DNA from: Deltaproteobacteria bacterium
GTDB lineage: Bacteria; Myxococcota_A; Polyangia; Haliangiales; JADYYK01
DNA length: 37,731 bases
NCBI GenBank assembly: GCA_020853705.1
Contig: JADYYK010000071.1
Coordinates: 1-37,731, forward strand
Reading direction: 5' to 3'
The stretch's first letter is position 1; every line of letters begins with the position of its first letter. Under the pieces are notes generated by a model. That model was not told the origin of the DNA, made no database searches, and saw only the letters and a program-made list of their open reading frames with translations. The translations under genes and the position numbers were made by a program. Positions 17,596 through 29,420 of this stretch are shown here, one piece after another.

Positions 17596-19166
17596 TGCGT
17601 CGCCACTTCAGCCTCGCCCTCGCCGGCGCCGCCCTCATCATGACCAGCGCCACCGCGCACGCCTTCGTGCGCATGAAGGTCAGCGGCCAGAACGTCAAGT
17701 GGCAGCGCCTGCCGGTGCCCTACAAGATCAACCCCACCGCCGACCCGCGCATCACCGACGGCTCGGACATCACCGCCATCAAGAACGGCTTCAAGACCTG
17801 GGACGACGCCAACTGCTCCGACTTCACATCGTCGTTCGCGGGTGACACCTCGGCCACCGCGCCGGTGCGCAACGGCCAGGTCGAGATCATGTGGCCCTCC
17901 ACCAGCGGCTGGGTGCACGGCAGCTGTGGCAGCGGCGGCTGCACCCTGGCGGTGACCAACTCGCAGTTCCAGAGCAGCGGCTCGGCCTGGTACATCTACG
18001 ACGCCGACATCGAGTTCACGCCCTACGTGCAGTTCGCCACCGACGGCAACCGCAGCCGGTCCGACCTGCAGTCGGTCGCCACCCACGAGATCGGCCACCT
18101 GCTCGGCCTCGATCACTCGCCGACGCCGAGCGCGACGATGTACTACGCCACCGGCCCCGGCGACACCTCGCAGCGCACCCTCGACACCGACGACCTCAAC
18201 GGCGTGTGCGCCATCTATCCCAACGGCGCGACCCCGATCGGCTGCACCAGCGCGGCGCAGTGCGACTCCGGCCAGCTGTGCATGAACAACGCCTGCGTGC
18301 CCGACCCCAGCGTGGGCGGCTACGGCACCGCCTGTCGCTCCGACGGCTCGTGCAGCAACGCCAGCGGCTTCTGCGTCGAGTACCAGGGCAGCGCGGTGTG
18401 CACCCAGGCCTGCGGCTCGGGCTGCCCCAACGGCGACCAGTGCGTCAGCCTGCAGGGCGGCGGCAACGCCTGCATCCCCGGCACCGGCGGCCCGGTGACC
18501 CCGCCCAAGCAGCCCTTCGGCGGCGCGTGCACCACCGGCGCCAACTGCCAGAGCGGCGAGTGCGCCGCCAACATGTGCACCATGGTCTGCCAGACCGGCA
18601 CCGCGGGCAGCTGCCCCGGCGGCTTCCACTGCGAGGTCCGCCCCGGCGGCGCCCAGCTGTGCATGCCTGGCGATACCCCCAAGACCACGCTCGGCGGCGG
18701 CTGCACCGAGGACGCCGAGTGCGCCTCGGGGATCTGCGCCACCAGCAACACCAACCCCGACGACAAGTTCTGCACCGAGCTGTGCGAGCCGGCGACCGGC
18801 TGCCCGACCGACTTCGCCTGCATCGACGCCGGCGGCGGCGCCCACGCCTGCGTGCGTGACAACACCACGCCGGGCGGCCTGGGCATGCCGTGCAGCACCG
18901 GTGACCAGTGCAACTCGGCCATCTGCGTCAGCGCCGGCTACTGCTCGCAGATCTGCGACCCCGCCGCGGGCTGCGGCGCCTCCGGCTACAGCTGCGTCAG
19001 CGCCGGCGGCGGCCAGTTCGCGTGCGCCAAGGACGACGACGGTGGTGGCTCGTCGGGCGGCTGCAGCGTCGGCCCCGGCGCCGCCGGCGGCGGCCACGGC
19101 GAGGCCTACCTGGCCCTCGGCCTGCTCGCCCTCGGCCTCGTCCTCGCCACCCGCCGCCGCAAGTAA
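17595..19166 (+). CDS. Matrixin-like zinc metalloprotease with Cys-rich repeats and MYXO-CTERM anchor
   Basis: A 523-residue surface or secreted protease. The signal peptide runs to about residue 23 (TAHA before FVRMK). The catalytic domain covers about 25-210, with the metzincin zinc site HEIGHLLGLDH (164-174) and a Met-turn methionine at 182 (SATMYY). Residues about 213-480 form a Cys-rich region of several similar units (for example CDSGQLCMNNACVPD), probably disulfide-bonded EGF- or Dickkopf-like modules. The C-terminus carries GGCS, a Gly-rich spacer, a hydrophobic segment and RRRK, which is the MYXO-CTERM arrangement: a Cys-containing motif, membrane segment and basic tail processed by the myxobacterial sorting system. 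It likely digests protein prey or matrix outside the cell while anchored to the surface. Confidence 0.93.
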   Translation: MRRHFSLALAGAALIMTSATAHAFVRMKVSGQNVKWQRLPVPYKINPTADPRITDGSDITAIKNGFKTWDDANCSDFTSSFAGDTSATAPVRNGQVEIMWPSTSGWVHGSCGSGGCTLAVTNSQFQSSGSAWYIYDADIEFTPYVQFATDGNRSRSDLQSVATHEIGHLLGLDHSPTPSATMYYATGPGDTSQRTLDTDDLNGVCAIYPNGATPIGCTSAAQCDSGQLCMNNACVPDPSVGGYGTACRSDGSCSNASGFCVEYQGSAVCTQACGSGCPNGDQCVSLQGGGNACIPGTGGPVTPPKQPFGGACTTGANCQSGECAANMCTMVCQTGTAGSCPGGFHCEVRPGGAQLCMPGDTPKTTLGGGCTEDAECASGICATSNTNPDDKFCTELCEPATGCPTDFACIDAGGGAHACVRDNTTPGGLGMPCSTGDQCNSAICVSAGYCSQICDPAAGCGASGYSCVSAGGGQFACAKDDDGGGSSGGCSVGPGAAGGGHGEAYLALGLLALGLVLATRRRK

Positions 19167-19370
19167 CACCCTCCACGCCCCGCGCCCCCGCTCCACTCCA
19201 TACCAGCCCGAGCCGCCCTCCCTGCGCTCCTTGCGCTCCCCTTCCCTCCCTGCGCTCCGCTCCGCCATTCCTCATCGCCTGTCGCCTGTCGCCTGTCGCC
19301 CGTCGCCTGTCGCTGTCCCCTGAGCCTGTTGCCTCCCCTCCGCTTCCCTCTCCTGTGCTAGCGTGCCGCC
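19167..19370. repeat. Pyrimidine-rich spacer with CGCCTGT tandem repeat
   Basis: No gene is seen here. The plus strand is strongly C/T-biased: ten or so CTGCGCTCC-like and CCCTCC-like short units (19195-19260) are followed by a 7-base tandem repeat CGCCTGT (about six copies, one or two degenerate, 19276-19316) and another pyrimidine tract up to the GTG at 19371. The usual purine-rich ribosome binding site is therefore missing ahead of the lipid kinase. Confidence 0.7.
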
Positions 19371-20315
19371 GTGCCCGACAACTTCCGCACCCTCGTGGTG
19401 GTGAATCCCAAGTCGGCGGGTGGCACGGTCGAGAAGAAGTGGACCGAGATCGCCCGCACCATCGCCGACAACTTCGGCCCCTTCGAGCACCGCCACACCA
19501 AGGGTCCCGGTGACGCCGCCCGGGTCGCCCGCGAGGGCATCGCCGAGGGCTTCGAGCTGATCGTCGCGCTGGGCGGCGACGGCACCATCTCGGAGGTCGC
19601 CAACGGCTTCTTCGAGGACGGCAAGGCCATCGGCGGCGCCGCGCTCGGCGTGCTGCCTTTCGGCACCGGCGGCGACTTCCGCAAGACCATGCTGATCTCG
19701 AAGGAGCTGGCCGCCAGCGCGCGCGCGCTGCGCGGCAAGAAGACGCGCATGATCGACTGCGGGCGGCTCGACCTGACCCGGCCCGGTGGCGGGCGCGAGA
19801 CGCGCTACTTCGTCAACATCGCCTCGTTCGGGATCGCCGGTCTGGTCGACGAGCTGGTCAACACCTCGTCCAAGGCGCTGGGCGGCCGCGCCAGCTTCCT
19901 CATCGCCACGCTGCGCGCGCAGCTCAGCTACCAGAACCAGCGCGTGCGCCTGGTGCTCGACGACGGCGAGCCCGAGGAGCTGCTGATCAACAACGTCGCC
20001 GTCTCGAACGGCCAGTATTTCGGCGGCGGCATGCACATCGCGCCCAACGCCGAGGTCGACGACGGCCTGTTCGATGTCGTCACCCTGGGGGACTTCAGCC
20101 CGCTCGAGCTGGTGCTGCACGGCATGCGGATCTACAAGGGCACCCACCTGACGCTGCCCAAGGTCAAGGTGCGCCGCGCCGCCAAGGTCGAGGCCTGGCC
20201 GGTGACGCCCGGCGACGAGGTCCGGCTGGACGTCGATGGCGAGACGCCGGGCGCGCTGCCGGCGCTGTTCACCTGCCTGCCCCAGGTGCTCCCGTTCAAG
20301 GTGAACGAGAGCTAG
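19371..20315 (+). CDS. Diacylglycerol kinase-like lipid kinase
   Basis: A 314-residue cytosolic or membrane-associated enzyme of the DAGK catalytic family (DgkB/YegS type). The N-terminus VVVNPKSAGG, the nucleotide-binding GGDGT (68-72) and LPFGTGGDF (95-103) are all present, as is a C-terminal beta domain ending LDVDGETPGALPA, the usual family end. It would phosphorylate diacylglycerol or a related lipid with ATP, recycling lipid intermediates to phosphatidate. The start is GTG with no purine-rich site upstream because the leader is a pyrimidine tract; no better start is visible. The lnt gene follows after 15 bases, which places the enzyme in an envelope-lipid operon. Confidence 0.9.
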   Translation: MPDNFRTLVVVNPKSAGGTVEKKWTEIARTIADNFGPFEHRHTKGPGDAARVAREGIAEGFELIVALGGDGTISEVANGFFEDGKAIGGAALGVLPFGTGGDFRKTMLISKELAASARALRGKKTRMIDCGRLDLTRPGGGRETRYFVNIASFGIAGLVDELVNTSSKALGGRASFLIATLRAQLSYQNQRVRLVLDDGEPEELLINNVAVSNGQYFGGGMHIAPNAEVDDGLFDVVTLGDFSPLELVLHGMRIYKGTHLTLPKVKVRRAAKVEAWPVTPGDEVRLDVDGETPGALPALFTCLPQVLPFKVNES

Positions 20316-20330
20316 GCGGCGAGGCGCGCG

Positions 20331-22168
<1,838 letters not shown>

Positions 22169-22172
<4 letters not shown>

Positions 22173-22711
22173 GCGTGACGCTGCGGCCGCTGGCCGAAAC
22201 CGACGTCGATCATGTGATGACCTGGGTCAACGACCCCGCCGTGGTGGGAAACTTCGGCTGGTTCACCGGCAAGCCCATCACGCGCGAGGCCGAGCTCGGC
22301 TACCTCGGCAAGCTGGTGGCGCAGCACCGCGACCCGGCCGGCGCCGAGCGCGTCTACTCGGTGCTCGAGGCCGACAGCGGGCGCTACCTCGGCCAGGTCG
22401 GGCTGCACCAGATCCACCGCCCCAGCCGCGTCGGTCGCCTGTCGATCATCATCGCGGCCAAGGCCGACCACGGCAAGGGCCACGGCACCGCCGCCATGCG
22501 CGCACTGGTCGCCGAGGCCTTCGACACCGAGAAGCTGCACAAGCTGTGGATGATGTTCTACCGCACCAACCAGCGCACCCGCGCGCTGGCCAACAAGCTC
22601 GGCTTCATCGACGAGGGCGTGCTGCGCGAGGAGTACCTGTACCAGGGCGCCTACCACGACATGGTGCGCACCGCGCTACTCGAGCGCGAGTACCGGGCCC
22701 AGCCGCGATAG
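22169..22711 (+). CDS. GNAT-family acetyltransferase
   Basis: A 180-residue acetyl-CoA-dependent N-acetyltransferase of the RimJ/SpeG-like group. It starts MSVTLRPLAETDVDHVM, has a SIIIAAKADHGKGHGTAAM segment matching the acetyl-CoA-binding (R/Q)xxGxG/A region, and ends with KLGFIDEGVLREEYLYQG, the common C-terminal pattern of this group. The substrate cannot be read from sequence. The frame is open further upstream inside lnt, but the ATG at 22169 overlaps the lnt stop as ATGA and has a GGAG-containing site (GAAGGAGAGG) just before it. It is the last gene of the lipid kinase-lnt operon and is convergent with the lipoprotein gene at 22755. Confidence 0.88.
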
Positions 22712-22723
22712 CGATGAAGTCGT

Positions 22724-22751
22724 CGCGGCGGCGCCGTCCCCGGCCGCCGCG
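22724..22751. terminator. Hairpin between convergent genes
   Basis: A perfect 9-base inverted repeat, CGCGGCGGC (22724-22732) and GCCGCCGCG (22743-22751), with a 10-base loop fills the 43-base gap between two convergent genes. It has no T-tract on either strand, so it is a weak candidate for a bidirectional terminator. Confidence 0.4.
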
Positions 22752-22754
22752 CGT

Positions 22755-23975
22755 TCAGCGCACGAAGTCGCTGTCGCGGGTGGCGACGACCTGCAGGAAG
22801 CTGCCCATCCCGAACTGCTGCTCCAGGATCCCCGAGATGCGGGTGAAGCGATCGGCGGCCTGGGCCTTCTGGACGCACGAGCTCACGCAGGCGTTGTTGC
22901 AGTACATCAGGTAACCGGCGTTGTGGAAGAAGCTGGTGTCGACCGCGAGGTTGTTGCCGCTCATGGTGGAGAACACGATGCCGAAGTAGCCAGGCATCAT
23001 GCCGCCGTCGAGCCCCGGACAGGAGGTCGCAAACTGCATCGGCGTCAGGTTGGGCGTGAACTGCGAGCCCGCGGGCAGCGCGCCGACCCGGACGTACGAG
23101 CCCATGTAGGGCGCCACAGCGGGGTTCCCGTTGCGCATCAGGTCGACCATGTCGGCTGGCACGTCGGTGACGACCACCATTCGCCCCATGCCGGTCTGCA
23201 TCAAGGTTGGGTTCTCGACCTCCAGCGTCGGCCATGGTGCGCCGGGCGGCATGAAGGCCGTGAAGGTCCCGGTCACGCGTGCCTGCACCCCTGGGCTGCT
23301 GTAGCGCGCTACCTCGGCCGCGGGGAGGGTCGCGCACGGCAGGCGACAGAACAGCTGGATGCCATGGTTCGGCCCGCCGCCCTCATCCTGCACCCAGATC
23401 CGGACCGTGGTGCTGTTCTGGAAGCCGGCGACCACCACGACGTCGCCGAGGTCAACCGCCGAGCCGGGCGTCACCATGCCCAGGCGGATGCGCTCGATCG
23501 GCGTCAGCGCCCCGCCGTCGCCCAGGGGCGGGCGATCGATGGGCGGGCCGTCGTTGGGGCCGCCGTCGTTGATGACCGCGGCGTCGGGCACGCCACCGTC
23601 GGAGGGTTGCACGTGGATGCCGAAGGTCACCGTGACCGGCGTGGTGCTGCCGCGCTCGAAGAAGACCGGGGTCGAGCCGGTGGCCAGCTCGGTGGTGCCC
23701 ATCAGGGCGCGCGCCCGGACGTCGAGGTTGCCCTGGCCCGAGTTGATCTTGATGGCGTCGGTCAGCGGGAAGCTCAGCTCGGCGCCGCCGCGCTCGATGA
23801 TCACGGTGTCCATGCGGCCGTCCAGCATGAGGTCGAGCTCGACCCGGTCGATCCCGGCCGGCGCGGTGCCCTTCTCGAGGTGGACCACCACATAGGTGCC
23901 GGCGTCACCCCCGCACCCCGGGCCTGCGACCGTGAGCGCGCCGAGCGCCAGCACCGCCACAACGGAGGCCCGCAT
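22755..23975 (-). CDS. Lipoprotein paired with TPR protein (cassette copy 2)
   Basis: A 406-residue lipoprotein. The signal peptide ends at Cys21 (GPGCGG). The N-terminal domain GTYVVVHLEKG...DRVELDL aligns by eye with the start of the ASH-repeat lipoprotein (GTFVVVEVERG...ARIDLEI). A Pro/Asp/Gly-rich linker follows (about 155-200). The C-terminal half contains GSAVDLGDVVVV...VRIWVQDEGGG...VTGTF, which looks like an OB-fold of the kind seen in secreted endonuclease-like proteins, but I see no catalytic site. Its ATG overlaps the TPR gene stop by one base (TGATG), with GGGGAGG about eight bases upstream. The pair repeats the arrangement at 7229-12258 with a different C-terminal payload, suggesting a shared presentation or anchoring module. 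Confidence 0.85.
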   Translation of the reverse strand: MRASVVAVLALGALTVAGPGCGGDAGTYVVVHLEKGTAPAGIDRVELDLMLDGRMDTVIIERGGAELSFPLTDAIKINSGQGNLDVRARALMGTTELATGSTPVFFERGSTTPVTVTFGIHVQPSDGGVPDAAVINDGGPNDGPPIDRPPLGDGGALTPIERIRLGMVTPGSAVDLGDVVVVAGFQNSTTVRIWVQDEGGGPNHGIQLFCRLPCATLPAAEVARYSSPGVQARVTGTFTAFMPPGAPWPTLEVENPTLMQTGMGRMVVVTDVPADMVDLMRNGNPAVAPYMGSYVRVGALPAGSQFTPNLTPMQFATSCPGLDGGMMPGYFGIVFSTMSGNNLAVDTSFFHNAGYLMYCNNACVSSCVQKAQAADRFTRISGILEQQFGMGSFLQVVATRDSDFVR

Positions 23976-24697
23976 CAGAACGCCTCCCCGTGGAAGTCGG
24001 CGCTGGGCGCGCTGGCCTCGCCGCCGCTGACCGCGACCACCGCGACGGTGGCGCCGACCGCGACCACGCCGATGGCGGTCCAGAACCACCACTTCTTGTA
24101 GATCGGCCGCGAGGCGCCGTCGCCGGGGCCGTCCACCGGACCGGGAGCCTGGCCGTCATCGGTGCCGGCGGCGACCTTGGCCGGATCGGGCAGCTTCACC
24201 GGCGACGGTGACGGGCGGGGTGACGCCACCGGCGAGGCCGACGGCTCGGGGCGCGGTGACGGCTTGACGCCGCCGCTCGACACCGGCGGCTCGGGCGACC
24301 CCGGGGGCTTCTCCAGGGACTCCTTCTTCTTCTGGATCAGCTCCTCGAGCTCGGCGATGCGCTGGCGCACCATCTCGGCGTTGGGGGCGTTCGGGCTGTT
24401 GCGCAGGAAGCTCTTGTAGAAGAAGACCGCCTTGTCATGGTTGCCGAGCTGGCGGTGCGACTGCGCGATGTTGAACAGGAAGACGGGGTCGGACTGGACC
24501 TCGTAACCGGCCAGGTACTCGGCGATGGCCTTGTCGAACTCGCCGGTGTCGTAGAAGAAGGTGCCCTTCTTGTAGTGCTCCTTGGCCTTGGCGACGGCGG
24601 CGTCATCGACCTTGGGTGCGGCCTGCACCCGGGCCACGCCCCCAGCCAGCGAGACCACCAGCGCACCCAGCACAACGACCGTCGTCGCGAGACGCAT
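23975..24697 (-). CDS. TPR protein with C-terminal membrane anchor (cassette copy 2)
   Basis: A 240-residue protein, the same length as copy 1 at 11536-12258. It has a signal peptide (cleaved near VQAA/PKVDD), TPR helices (about 35-125), then a Pro/Ser-rich linker (133-195) in place of the Thr run of copy 1. The C-terminus carries PIYKKWWFW (198-206) plus a membrane segment (207-223). A 26-base stretch around this motif is identical in both copies. The start ATG at 24697 has GTGGAG three bases away. It sits downstream of a terminator-like hairpin and so probably has its own promoter in the 130-base gap. Its partner is the downstream overlapping lipoprotein. Function is unknown. Confidence 0.85.
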   Translation of the reverse strand: MRLATTVVVLGALVVSLAGGVARVQAAPKVDDAAVAKAKEHYKKGTFFYDTGEFDKAIAEYLAGYEVQSDPVFLFNIAQSHRQLGNHDKAVFFYKSFLRNSPNAPNAEMVRQRIAELEELIQKKKESLEKPPGSPEPPVSSGGVKPSPRPEPSASPVASPRPSPSPVKLPDPAKVAAGTDDGQAPGPVDGPGDGASRPIYKKWWFWTAIGVVAVGATVAVVAVSGGEASAPSADFHGEAF

Positions 24698-24732
24698 GAC
24701 TCCACGGTACCGGAGGCGCGCCGAAAAGGCGA

Positions 24733-24755
24733 ACGCCCCGCGGGTGGCGGGGCGT
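24733..24755 (-). terminator. Rho-independent terminator-like hairpin
   Basis: A perfect 9-base stem, ACGCCCCGC (24733-24741) and GCGGGGCGT (24747-24755), with a 5-base loop. On the minus strand a TTTT tract follows five bases later (24724-24727). It lies between the stop of the minus-strand lipoprotein gene (24828) and the start of the next minus-strand gene (24697), where a terminator for the former would be expected. Confidence 0.6.
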
Positions 24756-24827
24756 GTCCTTGCTGCGTTGGCAATCGCGACTGCTCGGCAGGCGCGGGTT
24801 GTCGGGGTCAGCCGCTGGTGGCCAGTG

Positions 24828-26210
24828 CTACGGGGTGGCGCCGGCCATCTTGACGGCGGTGAACTTGTTGTTGGGGCGGACCAGCATCGAGGTCGAGCCG
24901 GCCATGGTCATCGAGCCCTCCCAGAGGCCGCCCTGGAACGCCTCGACCACGCGGTCGGTGTTGGCGTCCATGATGTCGGCGTCGCCCTTCAGGGTCAGCG
25001 TGGTGGCGGTGCTGTCGATGCCGCGAATCTGGTCCTCGATGAGGCCACCGACCGCGGTGATGCCGGTGCGGCAGGCACCCTCGTACAGCGACGTGCCGCC
25101 GATGCCCACGAAGTCGGCGATCTCGACCGCGATGCTGGCGCAGTTGACCTGGTGGCTGATGAGCTCACCGATGTTGTGCGCGGTCGGGTCGATGGCCGGG
25201 ATGATGGCCTGGTTCAGCGCGACCAGCAGGACCTGACCGTACGAGAAGGGGAACTGGTGCTGGCCGAGGATGAGCTTGCTCTCGCCCATGACCTGCGCCG
25301 GCACGGTGACCTCGGTGGGGGTGATGCCCATGGCGCTGAACATGAAGGTCTTCTTGACGCCGCCGATGGTGAAGAACACGCCCTCGAGCTTGTGCTTGAG
25401 CTGGATGTTGCCGTCGATGCTGACGCCGTTGGCGATGCTGAGCTTGGACACCAGGCCGAAGCGGCGCGCCACGTTGGAGAAGTCACGCGACACCTGCAGC
25501 ATCTTGCTGACGAAGGTCGGCGAGTTGTCCGAGATGAAGTCGTTCAGCATGCTGTCGAGGCCGGGGCGCACGAAGTTGACCGCGCTGCGGATGGTGGACG
25601 AGCCGATCTGGTTGACCGCGGCGTCGATGAGGAAGGTGGCCGGGTCGTTGGGGCCGTCGGTCAGGTCGTCGAGGGTGCGCACCACGGTGCCCACGGTGCC
25701 GGGCAGGCCGCCGCCGATGTCCAGCGTCGACTCGGTGCGGAAGTCACCCAGCAGCGACAGCGGCGGGGTCGGGGCCACCGCGCGGGTGACGCTGACACGC
25801 CAGTCGACCCCGGTGGCCAGCTCGGCGCTGACCTTGATGCGGAAGGCGCCCTCGTTGCCGGCGACCAGGTTGATCTTGGCGACGCCCTGCGCGTCGGTGA
25901 CCGCCTTGGCGGCCGACAGGCTGGCGCCGACGCCGTTGCCGTCGATGGCGAAGTGGATCTCGCCGGCCAGCGGCGCGCCGGCCTGGTCGTGATACTTGAC
26001 CTGCAGCTGGCGCGTCGACATCGGCTCGACGAAGAGGTTGGCGTCGCCGACCAGCGACAGGAAGGCGGCCTCGTCGGGCGCGGGCTGGCGGGGACCGTTG
26101 CTCGGGCCGGGGCCACCATCACTCTCGCCTGCGCAACCGCCCATGGCGAGTGCCCCGATGAGGAGGGCGATCCCAGCGCTGCGGAACTTGGTGAAGATGG
26201 GGAGCGACAT
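24828..26210 (-). CDS. Lipoprotein with Big-1-like domain
   Basis: A 460-residue lipoprotein. The signal peptide ends at Cys26 (ALAMGGC). After a Pro/Gly linker, residues about 45-140 form an Ig-like domain with GAPLAGEIHFAIDG and DAQGVAKINLVAG, the pattern of bacterial Big-1 domains. The remaining 300 residues are a mixed helical/beta region that I do not recognise, with two Cys in NCASIAV and GACRTG. The start ATG at 26210 has GGAGA eight bases upstream; the open frame extends 37 codons further, but only this start gives a signal peptide. A sigma-54 type promoter candidate lies 83 bases upstream and a hairpin terminator follows the gene, so it is probably a single-gene transcript. Function is unknown; surface or periplasmic location is inferred. 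Confidence 0.82.
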   Translation of the reverse strand: MSLPIFTKFRSAGIALLIGALAMGGCAGESDGGPGPSNGPRQPAPDEAAFLSLVGDANLFVEPMSTRQLQVKYHDQAGAPLAGEIHFAIDGNGVGASLSAAKAVTDAQGVAKINLVAGNEGAFRIKVSAELATGVDWRVSVTRAVAPTPPLSLLGDFRTESTLDIGGGLPGTVGTVVRTLDDLTDGPNDPATFLIDAAVNQIGSSTIRSAVNFVRPGLDSMLNDFISDNSPTFVSKMLQVSRDFSNVARRFGLVSKLSIANGVSIDGNIQLKHKLEGVFFTIGGVKKTFMFSAMGITPTEVTVPAQVMGESKLILGQHQFPFSYGQVLLVALNQAIIPAIDPTAHNIGELISHQVNCASIAVEIADFVGIGGTSLYEGACRTGITAVGGLIEDQIRGIDSTATTLTLKGDADIMDANTDRVVEAFQGGLWEGSMTMAGSTSMLVRPNNKFTAVKMAGATP

Positions 26211-26292
26211 GGCTTGGTCTCCGTTGTGTTCGAGTTGTCGAAGCGGCTGAGCCGCGGAGTCGATTGCTGTGTGCCGGACGATTGACTCCTTT

Positions 26293-26308
26293 TGCAGCGT
26301 GCGTGCCA
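26293..26308 (-). promoter_or_regulatory. Sigma-54 (-24/-12) promoter candidate
   Basis: The minus strand reads TGGCACGCACGCTGCA, against the consensus TGGCACG-N4-TTGCA: one mismatch, with the GG and GC dinucleotides separated by exactly ten bases. It lies upstream of the lipoprotein gene starting at 26210 and would give a 5' leader of about 70 bases. No enhancer-binding protein gene is in the window. Confidence 0.6.
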
Positions 26309-26468
26309 CACCGGCGCACACCGCCTACACGGGGCGGAAACCACGTGCATTCCGCCAGTTACAGCTGTGCGCCCACGACGAGCCGCAGCCATGGGTGGTT
26401 TTGACCCCAGGGTTTGGCAACCGCGTCAGCCAGCCGATGTGGGGACAGCCGACCCTGCTAGGCGATCG

Positions 26469-28382
<1,914 letters not shown>

Positions 28383-28422
28383 GCCTTCAGCATAGCGCGA
28401 CGACCGGGCGATGGCCGGTTTC

Positions 28423-29406
28423 TCAGCGCAGGATGAAGGGGTAGTCGACGCGCATCGGCCCCTTCTTGAAGGGCGGGAACTTGGCCTGCTGCACGACCTT
28501 GATGAGGCAGGTGCCGGTCGGGGTGCCCACGAAGTCGCCCTTGAGGCTGACCGACTTCACGCTGCCGTCGCTATTGATCTCGACCACCGCGTTGGCGTTG
28601 CCGGGGATCTGGTACTTCTTGTGGCAGTCTTGCACCAGGCCGCGCACGGCGGCCATGCCGCGCTGGACCTCCCAGCGCGAAAGCACCACGGGTAGGCCGT
28701 CGTCCTTGGGCACGTCCTTGGGACGACCGACCTGGCCGCCGCACTCCTCGGGCTTGCCCGAGGGCGCCGCGCTGGCGGCGGAGTCGGGCTCGGAGGCGAG
28801 CACGTCGCCGGTGCAGCGATCGACGATGCGCCAGGCCAGCACCTCGGCGGTCAGCGCGCTGGCGCCGCCCTTGGCGACCGGCTTGTCGGCGGTCAGCGCG
28901 AAGACCAGCTCGGTCGCCAGCTGCGGCGCCATCTCGGTGGCGTACTTGGCGGCCGAAGCCTCGTCGGCGACCTTCTGGTTGACGAAGCCGAGGTCGGGGC
29001 CGGCCAGCGCGCTGGCCTCGCCGGCCAGGGTGCCCTTGCTCACGATGAACCAGGCGTCGCCCTGCGGCTTGGTCGCGACGCACAGGATGCAGCCACGCGC
29101 GGTGACGGGCAGCGTCCCCTTGAGGTCGAACTTGCCGAAGCCGACGCCGCCGCTGGCGGTGGTGACCCAGCGCTTGCCGACCAGCGCGGACTGGCGCGCG
29201 GCGCGGATGCCCTGGCAGGCGCGGCGGGCCAGATCGCCCTCGAGCTTGCAGGCGTCGGCGAACGGGAACACCAGCACGCTGGCGTCGGGCAGCTTGCGGG
29301 CGCTGGCGGAGATCTCTTCGAAGGTCTCGGCCGACGCGGCGCGGGTCAGCGCGGCGATGAGGGCGAGGCTGCTGAGGTTCCTGACGAGCTTGCTTGGCAT
29401 CCACAT
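28423..29406 (-). CDS. Exported protein with AgmX/PglI-like C-terminal domain
   Basis: A 327-residue protein with a signal peptide (about 1-26, ASA before ETFEE). The middle part is a domain I do not recognise, with a paired Cys motif GCILC and another Cys in DRCTGD. The last 80 residues read VQDCHKKYQIPG..AVVEINSDGSVKSV...GTCLIKVVQQAKFPPF, the pattern of the AgmX/PglI C-terminal domain (related to TonB C-terminal folds) known from myxobacterial gliding proteins and many delta-group proteins. The start ATG at 29406 has AAGGGA nine bases upstream; the longer open frame upstream is only the shadow of the YkvA-like gene. It lies 14 bases after that gene and 40 before the kinase gene, so the three are probably one operon. 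Confidence 0.82.
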   Translation of the reverse strand: MWMPSKLVRNLSSLALIAALTRAASAETFEEISASARKLPDASVLVFPFADACKLEGDLARRACQGIRAARQSALVGKRWVTTASGGVGFGKFDLKGTLPVTARGCILCVATKPQGDAWFIVSKGTLAGEASALAGPDLGFVNQKVADEASAAKYATEMAPQLATELVFALTADKPVAKGGASALTAEVLAWRIVDRCTGDVLASEPDSAASAAPSGKPEECGGQVGRPKDVPKDDGLPVVLSRWEVQRGMAAVRGLVQDCHKKYQIPGNANAVVEINSDGSVKSVSLKGDFVGTPTGTCLIKVVQQAKFPPFKKGPMRVDYPFILR

Positions 29407-29420
29407 GACGATGAGTCCCT

